From Zygnema cylindricum (taxonomy: Eukaryota > Streptophyta > Zygnematophyceae > Zygnematales > Zygnemataceae): 64,000 bases of DNA. Under the pieces are notes generated by a model. The model did no database searches. It had not been told where the DNA came from and saw only the letters and a program-made list of their open reading frames with translations. Below are positions 1-11,605 of the stretch, one piece after another (positions within the stretch are counted from its first letter, which is position 1; every line of letters starts with the position of its first letter). Position numbers and translations under genes: made by a program. The stretch is from NCBI GenBank assembly GCA_037447655.1, contig JBBHKE010001196.1:1-64000 (forward strand), given 5' to 3'.

Positions 1-727
1 CAAACGCAAAAAGAATCACTGAATTTGCTCACCCGAGCAGTAAGTTATGGCTGGTCAAAGATGACCTTTATAGTTACAAGCTCTCTTAGAGAGAGAGGTA
101 CCTAAATATTACTAAGTCTCGGTCTGCTTACTCACGACTACCTACTATTAAACCCTAGTCCAATAGGAACACTATAAAGTACAAGAAGGTACAATGGGCG
201 ATGTACTTATTGTACAACCATTGTACGACAAGGTCTACAAGGTGACACCTTTCATATCGGAAGCCATGGTTCCTCCTCCCATCTTCTCCGGTATCAAATA
301 ATGTGGCGCCACGTGGTACCGCGTGACGCTATATCCGTATGCCGCCAAAAAACTCACTTCGCGTGGCGGCTATAATGCCGACCGTTCGATCAAAACATAT
401 TTTATACGGTTCAGATTCGCGTACATGCAGAAATTGCTCATTTTGGTTAGTCTGCTGTTAATTAGCTGTTTCGTTAATGTTTATATATTTATGAAACCCG
501 TCACGTGTATTGTTCCGTAACTCTTTAATGATTAAGGTGTTAGGCTATAAAGAATATAGAGGTCACAAGTTCAAATCTAGACCTAGGCATCATTTTAGCC
601 AAAATACCCTTAACTGCAAAAACTGCCACTTTCTAAATATTGTGGCATCCATGGCGCGCCTTTGATCCTTACTCTCTTTCTTTAAAACAAAACTAAAATA
701 GGGAAGTGAACTATTAATTACCTCTTT
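1..727 (-). repeat. LTR fragment, family F (Copia-type)
   Basis: This stretch resembles the two LTRs of element G (31992-32873 and 37527-38413) and the LTR of N. Shared blocks include the sequence around the AATCACTGAATTTGCTC motif near the start, a GTAC-rich block near 180-235, a CCACGTGG G-box near 309, and the ending TATTAATTACCTCTTT. The left part is cut by the window edge. The right end lacks the usual terminal TTCAACA and runs straight into an unrelated internal region, so both sides are broken. Open reading frames inside it are chance frames of LTR sequence. Confidence 0.75.
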
Positions 728-1520
728 TATGATTAAGAAATGTGAAAGTCAGATATAGGGTCAGATCATATGTGAAAACGGGAAAAATAAAAATAATGAG
801 GATGATATTATAGATATTTTGCAAACCGAAAACTCGTCGGAAAGGGAGACTTCAACGGATTCCGAGGAAAAGGGAGGAGTAAATCTAGAGGGGTTTTTAC
901 AAGATAGGGGAGAAGGGGAATGTTTAATGAAACGTTTAGGTGAGGAGAATTATTTATTGGGAATAAAATTAGAAAGCGATAGTGGAAAGAATTCCATGGG
1001 AGAGAGTGAAAAAATTTCAGAAAATGGGGTGAGTATCATAGATAAAAATATGAGTACGGAAGATGAAGTTTTTATGAGGAACTTAGTGGGGTCTCGTGGT
1101 TTTTGGAAAAATTTGGGGGAGGGTGGATTTGACATCACTTCTTGGTGTGATATCACTAATGAATATGTGCCTGTACAAGGGTTAGCATCTGGGTATGTGT
1201 TGCAGATTGGGGATGGGGCTAGCTGTTTGAACTGCAAGCGGGAAATTGGATTTTGCTCGGATGAAAAAGGGATGAGAAAAAAAAAATAAAAAAAAATTGC
1301 TCTTAGAGCTCAGATTTTTGAAAAGTGACATGTAAAATATAATGTGTGATCAAATGTTTATTTCAGCTCATTTAATACACTTCTTTAAACACATGGGTAT
1401 TCACATAAAGTTTTATGAGAGAAAAAGGAAAGAAAGCGGGGGGGAGAGACTTTGTTATTGTTGTGATTTTTTGTTTGATGAAAGTTGTGAGAAAAAGTAG
1501 ACTAGAAAATAAGGGGAGTG
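728..1520 (+). pseudogene. 3' internal remnant of a pol-deleted Copia derivative
   Basis: The frame at about 800-1289 encodes a charged peptide that matches the 3' internal part of the elements at 5382-7299 and 9700-11605, but on the plus strand. It contains a scar of reverse transcriptase (LGEENYLLGIKLESDSGKN, like the LGEARYILGIQVERD segment of element A) joined to RNase H remnants (DITSWCDITNEY, GYVLQIGDGASC). The protease, integrase and most of RT are missing, and so is the gag start because the 5' side is truncated. The stretch 1290-1503 is A/T-rich untranslated sequence. A polypurine tract (GAAAATAAGGGGAG) directly precedes the LTR at 1521. No function is expected. Confidence 0.7.
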
Positions 1521-2612
1521 TTAAATTTTGGTATTTTACAGGTTTGAATTTATTTTATTGTTTTGTTAGATGGTCTATCTAAGTCATCAATACTTGTCGT
1601 AGTCAATGAAAGACTAAAGATAGCCATGGCTACCTAAATTACAAAGGAGACAGGTAGGAGGGGAGCTGCCTAAGTAGCGAAGGAGACAAGATAGAGGGGT
1701 GTATGTCTAGGCGTTACCAAATGATAACTGGAGAATCATGGAATTGATCCTGGTACATCCAACCTACGAACGTACGGATTTTGGTATCGCGCCTTATCCT
1801 CTAGGTGTAGAGGTGATCGATGCATGTATATGGTTTGTATAAGCTATAAAATGTAATATACCGGTATCATCCATTTAACGACGAAATCAAACTAAATTAA
1901 CATACAAAGGTACCGCACTGTAATAATACGCGGCGCACGAAACAAATATCTAAGACATTTGTTTCCACTGTCGAGATTGAAAGTATGAAATAAAATCGAA
2001 CGGCTTGCGTTTAAGCCGGTTGTACGAAATGGTAATTCCGCCGGTTTTTGGACACGCCGAAACCGGATGACACGTGGCAGCATCTTGGAGGATTTCGCGA
2101 TCTCCGGAACGCAAGATGACAAATTCGGATGTGATAATTGTCACCATTATAGACATGTCGTACAAGTACCATACATAAAGTACTTCGGCACGTGTACTTT
2201 CTTGTACGGTACAGTCTGGTGATTGGACCATTTTTTCAGTACTAGGGGGCTTAGAGAAGGGTTTTATGACTTATAATTTTTTGGGTAGCTAGTCTCCTCT
2301 TTGTGAGAGCACCTTGTATAAAAACGCTAACTTCGGGCAGCCATAACTATTAATTTACTTGACCATTATCAGTGATTCTTTTTGCTGTGAACTCAGAAGA
2401 GTCTAGGTTACACAAGGGTGTAGTTGGTTATAGTTTTTGCCTGCCATGCTGGCTGCATTTTTAAGGGAAATTCAAAGTGGTTGAATGTGTCCGAAACTCA
2501 TATTCTAACTTTGCATTATGTGGTGGAACTGAGCACACAAAAAGTCTTATTTCACAAGGGTGAAGCTATAATGAGTTTTTGATTGTCAAGAGGTCAGTCA
2601 TTTGGGTTTATA
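1521..2612 (+). repeat. 3' LTR of the preceding remnant, family I/J, 3'-truncated
   Basis: It begins TGTTAAATTTTGG just after a polypurine tract and follows the complete solo LTR at 7972-9145 almost base for base, including the TATA-like TTGTATAAAA at 2314-2323. The match stops near 2612, after the TTTATATCACCTT motif, so roughly the last 80 bp of the LTR are absent. Two antisense frames within it are shadows. Confidence 0.75.
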
Positions 2613-3405
2613 TCACCTTACGATTTTTCGTCTGACAAAAAAAAAATTAAGGTACGGCGTGGTACGAATATGTACAAACCTGTACGGCGTCCAGTAACGA
2701 ACCACACTTTTCTTCTAATGGAATTCCACCCTTATTCCATAATTCTAATTTGGGTTTGCAAACGCCTTTGTTGCGAACTCAACTCCACGTTTATTCTCAG
2801 CGCAGTTCTGTCTGCAACAGACATAAGTTAACTACATTATTCGTAGAATTTTTCGTATTGAAGTACATTGTTCTACAAAAAACAACTTCCGTACAACACA
2901 CTATTAAGGAAATGCATACATCATAATTGTTAAGGCTAAATTAGAAGAACCGTAATTAACTTCAAATAAAAATAATTGATGTTAATTCAATTTCAGGTTT
3001 CGAGGTCAATTTTTGGGGGCGCCATAATAGAGTACATAATGCTAATACCGATTCACGGTGTTACTTTCTAAAGAAGGTTCAACCAATAGCGAGGAAATTT
3101 CGGTGACATCTCCCCCTTTAATTTGTCCCTCATTAGGCTAACGAACTAGTTTTTTGGGTTTCCTTCTCACTCTCCCTCTCCATCCCCTTTTCCATCTCGT
3201 CTCATTGTCTCTTCCCTCTCCCGACCCTCCACTTCTATCCCTCCCATTCCTTTCATAGATTTTCCTTTTCCTGACTTCCATTCCATTTCTTCAAATTAAA
3301 ATTCCTCCATTTGATTCTGATCCTTTTCGGATCCTCCATTCTCTTCATTTCCTTTTGCCTGATTTTGTCCTCTTTTCTCTGCTGATCTTTGCCTTTTGAT
3401 TGATT
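2613..3405. other. Unassigned sequence, partly polypyrimidine
   Basis: I recognise no gene or repeat family here. The part from about 3110 to 3400 is a long CT-rich tract (CTCCCTCTCCATCCCC and similar). A few GTAC motifs occur near 2650-2700, which hints at further LTR-derived sequence. This is the flank into which element H inserted. Confidence 0.4.
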
Positions 3406-3805
3406 TGACGCCATAATAAAAGACAAAAAGAATATAAGCATTTGGGAATTGTGTGATTGAGTGATAATTTTATCATGAAACGAGATCATTTAATGCAAAC
3501 TATGACAATTCTTATTATTATAGATAATACTATTCTACGCTACACAAAATAAATTTGGGTTGCTATACAAAGACTTAATCTTTTACACAAAGTTGACCAA
3601 CGAAAGGAAAAAAAAGAATAAGACCAAACGTACAGTTGCGAGATCACATTTGAATAAGTGGAGTACCGTCAAGTTGATTTAGGACAAAAGAGACTAAAGT
3701 GAACAAAGCACTAACAAGTGGAATAAGGCCAAGTACACTTAGATAAATAAGCTAAAGTGGATGTACCTATTCAGTAGAGAAAAAGATTACGCAAAATTAC
3801 CCGTA
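3406..3805 (-). repeat. 3' LTR of old Copia element H (approximate limits)
   Basis: The block from about 3406 is repeated at 43265-43427 plus 44619-44762, as expected for two LTRs of one element split by the solo LTR at 43428-44618. Shared words include AAAGACAAAAAGAAT, GAATTGTGTGATTGAGTGA and AAAGTTGACCAACGAAAG. The outer end starts TGACG, consistent with a TG terminus. The inner boundary is not a clean CA, so the limit next to the polypurine tract is uncertain. Confidence 0.55.
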
Positions 3806-3822
3806 AAACCCCCCCTTGGAGC
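3806..3822 (-). other. Polypurine tract of element H
   Basis: Read on the minus strand this is CTCCAAGGGGGGG, a purine run lying between the end of the H RNase H frame and the H 3' LTR. That is where plus-strand priming is expected in LTR retrotransposons. Confidence 0.55.
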
Positions 3823-3879
3823 TCAAACTTCAAAGGAATATTAAGATGAAAATAAAGGGTAATTTGAAGAATTAGGAGG

Positions 3880-4227
3880 AAAGAGGAGGACGATGGCTGA
3901 AGGAGAAACAATGCTGCTCAAAATGGGGGCGATTAAATGCCTTGGTGAGAAAATCAGCAACCTGATTTGTAGATTTCACATAGAGAAATTGAAGGGTGCC
4001 ATCTTCGACACGCTCCTGAGAAAAGTGGTTTTGGATGTCGTTGCGCTTTTGATGAACTAAATTTTGATCAAAGCGAGGTTACCTTGAGAGTCAGAGTAGA
4101 TGGGAGTGGGACCGAGGGAGGAATACCCTGATTGGTGAGAAGGGATTGGAGCTAAATAGCTTCTTTAGCGGCATAACAAGCACCCTTGTATTTAGCCTCA
4201 CTAATTAGAGCAAGGTGAAGTCGGTTT
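3880..4227 (-). pseudogene. C-terminal RNase H of Copia element H
   Basis: On the minus strand this region reads as the end of a Copia RNase H domain, with blocks such as ISEAKYKGACYAAKEAI and, in another frame, YVKSTNQVADFLTKAF. Stops and frameshifts show it is dead. Its upstream half is not adjacent: it lies at 31580-31991, on the far side of the E array. The segment FMGNGLISSSSEK from that side continues in frame into LALISEAKYKGACY here once the duplicated target site is discounted. This proves that the 27 kb between them arrived by insertion. Confidence 0.8.
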
Positions 4228-5381
4228 TGAAATTCTATGGGGTCCATTTCCCCACAGAATTCGGAGATCTAAAGAAGCTTATCTAAATAGTACCGACTCT
4301 AAGTTGATACAACCCCTAATGACTATAACCCTAATAGTCAGAACCCCAATACAGCTTCAACCTTGTGAAACAATACTGTCTCTGTGCTCAATTCCACCAC
4401 AGAATGCAAAGTTAGAATATGAGATTTAGACACATTCCCCCACTTTGAATTTCCCTTATAAATGCAGCCTCCTTGGCTGGCAAAAACTCTGACCGACAAC
4501 ACCCCTTTGTAGCCTGGACTCCCCTGAGTCTGCAACAAAGAGAATCACTGAAAATGGTCAACGAAGTTAATAATTATGGCTGCTCAAAGTTAGCTTTTTA
4601 TAGAAAGTGCTCTCTCAAAATTGCGACCACCTACCAGAAAAATAATAAGTCTTATTCCCACTCAGAAACCCCTTCTATTGAAGTACGGACCAATCATATG
4701 ACTGTATCGTACATAAAAGTATAGGTGTCAGAGTACTTTGTGTACGAGAGTTGTACGGCATGACAATACCTGTGACATTTGTCACATCTGGACTTGTTGT
4801 CTTGCGCTCCAAAGATTCCGTAAACCTCCATGATGTTGCCACGTGTCATCTTGAGTGGCGACGTCCAAAAAACGCCTAAACGCCCTTTCCATGATATCTA
4901 CTCCTATTACGGCCGTTCGATGAAGACCGTCATTTAATACTAGCCATCGAAATAAAATGTCGTTTCGTTAATTCCGTGCTGTCCGGAATTCGTGCGGTCT
5001 AATTCATTTTTGTGAAGAGTCCTTCCGTGATCTGTTAAATGAAACATATTGTTGTCCATATTTATATAGTTATCGTACTCTATATACTCTAGCACTTGTC
5101 CTAGACTATAGGATAAAGCTATCGGCTATCGCAGTCTTGACGGTCCACAAGACCAGGATCTGTGTCCATCAAGACACTTTTGGTAAACCTACCAAAATCA
5201 ACAGTCTATCTCTCTTTGTGGATTGAATGTTTTGCCATGGCTGTAACATACTCTCCAACCTTAAGTGACTGCGACAAGTGTGGAGGTTTAGAGAGTGAAG
5301 CAAGAAGCAGGCTGCACATGCTCACTTCCTCTTATTAATTTTTCACTTTATTCACTCCTAGAAAACACATACTTTTCATCA
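4228..5381 (-). repeat. LTR1 of array E
   Basis: This 1154-bp LTR starts TGAAATTCTATGG and ends TTTTCATCA (CA terminus). A polypurine tract in minus orientation (CTCCCTTTGTTTTCTAGTC on plus) follows at 5382. It carries a CCACGTGT box at 4838, GTAC cores near 4685-4760, and an antisense tRNA-like stretch near 5110-5190, the shared layout of the related LTR families in this window. Confidence 0.85.
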
Positions 5382-7299
5382 CTCCCTTTGTTTTCTAGTC
5401 TACTTTCCTTTCTACTCTTACACAAAAAAAAATAAAAAAATAACCCCTCTCTTTTTTTTTTCCTTTTCTTTTCATAAATTTTTTCTAAAATACTCTCATA
5501 ATTTAAAAGGTCTATAAGATGAGCTGAAAAAAACATACCATTTTGCTAATCACACATTTTATATAACATCCCAATTTTCATAAATTCCAGATTCATCCAC
5601 CTTTCATAGATTTTATCCACCTGATCTCTTTTCCATCCACACAAAATTCGATTTCCCTGTTGCAGTTCAAATAGCCAGCCCCATCTCTAATCTGCAACAA
5701 ACACCCAGATGCTAACCTTTTTACACACACACCCTGATAAATAACATCACTCCCATTAGTGATGTAAAATCCATCACCCCCCTAAATTTTCCTAAAAACA
5801 AGTGTCCCCACTAAGTTCCTCATAAGATCTACGTCTTTCGTACTCATATTTTTATCCATGATACTCACCCCATTTTCTGAACTTTCCACACTCTCCTTTA
5901 TGAAATTCTTTCCACTATCACTTTCTATTTTGATTTCCAACGAATATTTCTCCTCCCCTAAACCTTTCATTAATTATTCCTTTACTCCCTTATCCTTTGA
6001 AGCTCTTTCTACATTTACTTCTCCCCTTTCCTCGGAATCCGTTGAAGTCTCCCTTTCCGCTGAGTTTTTTGTTTCCAAAATATCTATGAAAATATCCTCA
6101 ATATTTTTAACTCCCTCAAGTATCATCTTTCTCTTTACTTCCTTTATACCTTCAAAAGCACACTATTGCTTTTGTGGAATTTCTGCGTGTTTTTCTCTCT
6201 TCCCCATTCTACCAATATGAAAATGCTCCAAAATATCTGTCTCCTCTTTCTTCTCTTCCCTTTCTTCCTCCTCATTCACATTCCTACTTCTAATTTCTTC
6301 CAAATAAGGACACTCCACCATATAGTGACCCGATTCTCTACAAATTAAGCAAACCCATTTTTTTAAAGCTCCCCTTTATTATCCTCTCCCTCTCTTTCCA
6401 CCAAAGTTCTGATAAGGTTTACCTTTGTCTTTCTTCCTCTCATCACGCTTTCGCCTGTAACCACCATTCCTCTCATTACTCTTCTGCCATTCACCACCCG
6501 TTGTTAATGTATTCACCCTGTTTTTTCCCCTAAGAAGCTCCAAAGTGCTTTCCTTCACATGAATCATCCCCATTGTAATTCTCCAAGTCCATGAAGGGCC
6601 ATCCATTTCTTGCATACGGTTAATAATGTTTTCATACTCATCTGGGAGTTTCATGATTAGTGTGTTAATCTTTCTCTCCTCTGATTCTATTTATCCTACA
6701 CTAGCAAGCTCAACATATAACCCAGCAATATCATTGCAAAACTCTATCACCGCCTTTATAAACTTAGGCCTCTATTTTTTGTTTTACAAACTGTTGCTTC
6801 TGTATTGTCTCACTCTTATAAATCTGAATTAGTTTTTCCCAAATTTGTGAAGACTTGGTTTGGTTTATAGAAGTGATAGCTATGGACTTAGACACGTTTC
6901 TAAGTATATGATGTTTTGCTATGTTGTTTTTGTATTCCCATATTTTTCTCTCATTTTCTTCAGTTTTTGGTTTAGTAATAACCCCTACAAGTGGAGTTTT
7001 AACCGAGAGCCTAGCTCCCCTCACCATAGGTGTTCTTTTTGTTTTCTCCCATTTTCCTCCTTCCATGGTAATGATTTTCCCTTTGCTTTCTGTTGCATCT
7101 GAAATCCGGTACGTTTTTCTGGGCAGCCCCAAATGAATCTATATAGTGAGTTCCACCAAAGCCTGGTGGCGGACACCTCACTTGTTCTAAAATAATTCTC
7201 TACAAGTGCTTTTTGAAAAGGAATCCCTCAATCATAAATCTTCAATAAAAGAAGTCTGTTCCAACAAACATAGGCACCCTAGATGGTGGGCCCATAACT
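5382..7299 (-). pseudogene. Internal region 1 of array E: Copia gag with pol deleted
   Basis: Translation on the minus strand starts at the AUG inside the primer site near 7293. Gag pieces lie at 7132-6764 and 6654-6379 in different frames. They include KIWEYKNNIAKHHILRNVSK and MKLPDEYENIINRMQEMDG, homologous to the gag of element A (TWDYNNMVAKHFILCHL, MKLPEEFENIVNRVQDL). A CCHC zinc knuckle (CLICRESGHYMVEC) is at about 6310-6351. After the knuckle the sequence skips to a short acidic linker, then to an RT scrap (LGEEKYSLEIKIESDSGKN at 5970-5900) and RNase H remnants. Protease and integrase are absent. Stops and frameshifts make it non-coding now. The same deletion is present in internal region 2 and at 728-1520. 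Confidence 0.75.
7285..7299 (-). other. Primer-binding site of internal region 1
   Basis: On the minus strand the site reads AGTTATGGGCCCACC. It has one mismatch to GGTTATGGGCCCACC, the complement of the anticodon stem-loop of plant initiator tRNA-Met, and sits directly next to the LTR end. Confidence 0.8.
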
Positions 7300-7526
7300 T
7301 GAAATTCTATGAGGTCCATCCCCCACATAAAATGCATATCCAAAGAAGCTTATCTAGATATTGCCGACTCTTAGTTGATACAACCCCTAATGATTGACAC
7401 CTTGAGAGTCAACACCTCAATACTACTTCACCCCATTGAAAGAAGACTTTCAGTGTCCTCAGTTCCACCACATAATGCAAAGATAGAATATGAGATTTGG
7501 ACACATTGCCCCACTTTGACTTTCTT

Positions 7527-7630
7527 TTATAAATGCAGCCTCCCTGGCAGGCAAAAACTTTGACCGACAACACCCTTTATAAATGCAGCCTCCGTGGCAG
7601 GCAAAAAATCTGACCGACAACACCCCTTTG
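7527..7630. repeat. Local tandem duplication, two units of about 50 bp
   Basis: The block beginning TTATAAATGCAGCCTCC and ending TGACCGACAACACCC occurs twice in direct succession with a few differences (CCCTGGCAGG versus CCGTGGCAGG). LTR1 and LTR3 carry it once. It explains the extra length of LTR2. Confidence 0.85.
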
Positions 7631-7971
7631 TAGCCTGGACTCCCGTACGTCTTTAACAAAAATAATCAGTGAAAATAGTCAACCAAGTTAATAATTATCG
7701 CTACTTAAAGTTAGCCTTTTATACAAGGTGCTCTCTCAAAGTGGCGATCACCAACCAGAAAAATGCTAAGTCCTATTCCCACTCTAAAACCTCTTTTATT
7801 GAAGAACAGACCAATCATAGGACTATATCGTACATAAAAGTATAGGTGTCGGATTACATTGTGTACGAGAGTTGTACGGTATGTCCATATTGGTGACATG
7901 TGTCACATCTGCACTCGTTGTCTTGCGCTCCGAAGATTCCGTAAACCCGTATGATATTGCCACGTGTCATC

Positions 7972-9145
7972 TGTTAAAATTTGGGTATTTTTTAGGTCTT
8001 AATTTATTTTATTGTTTTGTAAGATGGTTTGTCTAAGTAATCTATACTTGTCGTCGTCACTCGAAGACTGAGATAGCCATGGCTACATAAATTACAAAGG
8101 AGACAGGTAGGAGGGGAGCTTTCTAAGTAGCCAAGGAGACAGGATAGAGGGGAGTATGTCTAGGCGTTACCAAAAGTTAACCGGAGAATCCTGGAATTGA
8201 TCCTTGTATATCTAACCTACGACCGTACAGATTTTGGTATCCCGCCTTATCCACTAGGTGTAGAGGTGATCGATGCATGTTTATGGTTTGAATAAGCTAT
8301 AAAATGAAATATACCGGTATCATCCATTTAACGGCGAACCAAACTAAATTAACATGGAAAGGTACCGCACTGTAATAATACGAGGCGCACGAAACAAATA
8401 TCGAAGACATTTGTTTTGACTATTGAGATTGAAAGTACGAAATAAAATTGAACGGCTCCCGTTTAAGCCAGCTGTACGGAAGGGTAATTCCGACGGTTTT
8501 TGGACAATCCGACACCGGACGACACGTGGCAGCATCCTAGAGGATTGTGCGATCTCCGGAATGCAAGATGACAAATTCGGATGTGACAATTGTCACCATT
8601 ATAGACATGTCATACAAGTACCATACATAAAGTACTTCGGCACGTGTACTTTCTTTTACGGTAAAGTCTTGTGATTTGACCATTTTTTCAGTACTAAGGG
8701 GCTTAGTGAGGGGTTTTAGGACTTATACTTTTTTGGGTAGGTAGTCGCCTCTTTGTGAGAGCATCTTGTATAAAAACGCTAACTTCGGGCAGCCATAACT
8801 ATTAATTTACTTGACCATTATCAGTGATTCTTTTTGCTGCGAACTCAGAAGAGTCTAGGTTACACAAGGGTGTTTTGTTGGTTGTAGGTTTTGCCTGCCA
8901 TGCTGGCTGCATTTTTAAGGGAAATTCAAAGTGGTTGAATGTGTCTGAAACTCATATTCTAACTTTGCATTATGTGGTGGAACTGAGCACACAAAAAGTC
9001 TTATTTCACAAGGGTGAAGCTATAATGAGTTTTTGATTGTCAAGAGGTCAGTCATTTGGGTTTATATCACCTTCGAGTCGCACTATCTAGATTAGCTTCT
9101 TTTGGATCTGCGATTTCTGTGGGCAATAGAGCATACAAAGTTTCA
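7972..9145 (+). mobile_element. Solo LTR I inserted in LTR2
   Basis: The 1174-bp sequence starts TGTTAAAAT and ends AAAGTTTCA. It is flanked by a perfect 5-bp duplication TCATC (7967-7971 and 9146-9150). Removing it rejoins the LTR2 phrase CCACGTGTCATCTTGAG seen intact at 4838. It shares family with 1521-2612. Promoter marks are a CACGTG box at 8523-8528, GTAC cores at about 8619, 8631 and 8646, and TTGTATAAAA at 8766-8775. No internal region is present, so it is the usual product of recombination between two LTRs. Confidence 0.92.
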
Positions 9146-9699
9146 TCATCTTGAGTGGCGATGTCCGAAAAATGCCAAAACGCCTTTTCCACAATATCGT
9201 CTCCAACTACGGCCGTTCGTAATAAACTGGATGAAGACCGACACTTAATACCGGCCATCGAAATAAAATGTCATTTCGTTAATTCCGTGCTGTCCGGAAT
9301 TCGTGTGGTCTAATTCATTTTTATGTAGAGTCCGTCCCGTGATCTGTTTAATGAAACATATTGTGTCTTCCATGTTTATTTAGTTATCATACCCTATAAC
9401 TCTAGCCCTTGTCTTAGACTATAGGATAAAGCTATCGGCTATCGCAGACTTAACGGTCCACAGGACCAGGATCAACTCTTGGTTCTATCAAGACACTTTT
9501 GGTAAACCTACCAAATTCTATAGCCTGTCTCTCTCTCTGCACAGCATGTGCACCCATGGCTTTAGCTTCCTCTCTAACCTTTAATGCTGCGACAAGTGTG
9601 GAGGTTTGGAGAGTGAAGCGAGAAGCAGGCTGCCTTTACTCACTTCCTCTTATTAATTTTTCACTTTATTTAGACCTATAAAATACATACTTTTCAACA

Positions 9700-11605
9700 C
9701 TCCTTTTGTTTTCTAGTCTACTTTCCTTTCAACTCCTATTCAAAAAAAAAAAAACACCCAATCCCCCTTTTTTTTCATTTTCCTTTCATAAAACTTTAAG
9801 AAAATACCCTCATATTTTAAAAGGTCTATTAGACGAGCTGAAAAAAACATTCCATCTTGCTAATTACACATTTTATTAAGCATCCCAATTTTCTTAAATC
9901 CGAGCAAAGATTTTATCCACCTCATCTCTTTTCCATCCACACAAAATCCGGTTTCCCTCTTACAGTTGAAACAGCCAGCCCCATCTCCAATCTGCAATAC
10001 ACACCTCGATGGTAACCCTTTAATAAGCACACCCTGATAAATAGCATCACTCCCATTAGTGATGTCAAATCCATTACCCCTCAAAATTTTCCTAAAAACA
10101 AGTGTCCCCACTAAGTTCCTCATAAGATCTACGTCTTTCGAACTCATATTTTTATCCATGGTACTCACCCCATTTTCTGAACTTTCCTCACTCTCTCCTT
10201 TATGGAATTCTTTCAACTATCACTTTATCTTCTGATTTCAAATAAATATTTCTTCTCCCCTAAACCTTTTATTAAATATTCCTCTTCTCTTATATCATTT
10301 GAAGCTCTTTCTAGATTTACTTCTCCTCTTTCCTCAAAATCCGTTGAATTCTCCCTTTTCGCTGAGTTTTTTGTTTCCAAAATATCTATGAAAACATCCT
10401 CAAAATTTTTACCCCACTCAAGTACCATCTTTCTCTTTACTTCTTTTATGCCTCCAAAGACACACTATTGTTTTTGTGGAATTTCTGTGTGTTTTTCTCT
10501 CTTCCGTATTGTACTGATGTGAAAAAGCTCCAAAATATTTTCCTCTTATTTCTCCTCTTCCCCTTCTTTCTCCTTATTTACATTTCGAATTCTTATTTCT
10601 TCCAAACAAGAACACTCCTCCATATACTGACAGGGTTTCCTAGAAAATAAGCAAACCCTTTTTTTCAAAGCTCCCTTTTCTTTTCTTCTCCCTCTCTTTC
10701 CACCAAAGTTCACTTAAGGTTTACCTTTGTCTTTCTTCCTCTCATCACGCTTCCACACGTCACCACCATTCCTCTCATTACACTCCCACCAATCACCACC
10801 AGTTGTTAGTGCATTCACCGTGTTCTTTCCCTTAAGAAGCTCCAAAGTGCTTTATTTCACAAGAATCATCCCTATTGTAATTCTCCAATTCCATGAGGAG
10901 CCATCCATTTCTTGCATACGGTTAATAATGTTTTCGTAATCATCTAGGAGTTTCATGATTAGTGTGTTAATCTTTCGCTCCTCTGATTTTATTGATCCTA
11001 CACTAGCAAGCTCAACATATAACGCAACAATATCATTACAAAACTCTATCATGCTAACGCCTTTATAAATGTAGGCCTCTATTTTTTGTTTTACAAACTG
11101 TTGCTTATGTATTGTCTCACTCTTATAAATCTGAATTAGTTTTTCCGAAATTTGTGAAGACTTGGTTTGGTTTATAGAAGTGATAGCTATAGACTTAGAC
11201 ACGTTTCTAAGTATGAGATGTTTTGCTAATGTGTTTTTGTATTCCCATATTTTTGTGTCATTTTCTTCATTTTTTGGTTTAGTTATAACCCCTACAAGTG
11301 GAGTTGTAACCAAGAGCCTAGCTCCCCTCACCATAGGTGTTCTTTTTATTTTCTCCCCTTTTCCTCCTTCCATGGTAATGATTTTTCCTTCACCTTCCGT
11401 TGCATTTGAAATCTGGTTGGTATTTTGGGAAGCCCTAAATGAATCTACGTAGTGAGTTCCACCAAAGCCCAGTGGCGAACACATCACTTGTCCCGGAAAA
11501 ATTCCCCACAAGTGCTTTTTTAAAATCAATCCCTCCATCATAAATCCCCTAAAAGTGAAGTCTATTCAAACAAATATAGGCACCCTAGATGGTGGGCCCA
11601 TAACC
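9700..11605 (-). pseudogene. Internal region 2 of array E: Copia gag with pol deleted
   Basis: The gag is better kept than in region 1. A 229-codon minus-strand frame at 11541-10852 carries TKIWEYKNTLAKHLILRNVS, IYKSETIHKQQFVKQKIEA and KLLDDYENIINRMQEMDG, the UBN2-type capsid pattern of Copia gag. Upstream, the region next to the primer site encodes GPPSRVP as in element A before a break. The zinc knuckle near 10620-10660 has lost residues. Downstream frames at 10428-10225 and 10216-9860 encode the acidic linker, the RT scrap and the RNase H remnant (DITNGSDAIYQG, CVLQIGDGAGCFNCKRE). It is non-autonomous and now dead. Confidence 0.75.
11591..11605 (-). other. Primer-binding site of internal region 2
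   Basis: On the minus strand this is GGTTATGGGCCCACC, an exact 15-nt complement of the initiator tRNA-Met anticodon stem-loop as I recall the plant tRNA sequence. It touches the LTR3 boundary. Confidence 0.85.

Larger units (their letters stand above)
7300..9699 (-). repeat. LTR2 (shared middle LTR) of array E
   Basis: The LTR begins TGAAATTCTATGAGG and ends TTTTCAACA. It is interrupted by solo LTR I at 7972-9145. Without that insert it is about 1.22 kb, longer than LTR1 because of a tandem duplication of roughly 50 bp at 7527-7630. A minus-strand TATA-like box (TTGTATAAAA) is at 7717-7726. Confidence 0.85.

Noticed and set aside
3110-3400. Polypyrimidine tract as an intron/exon border or promoter of a host gene
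   Set aside because: No coding sequence is seen on either side; the right side is the H LTR.
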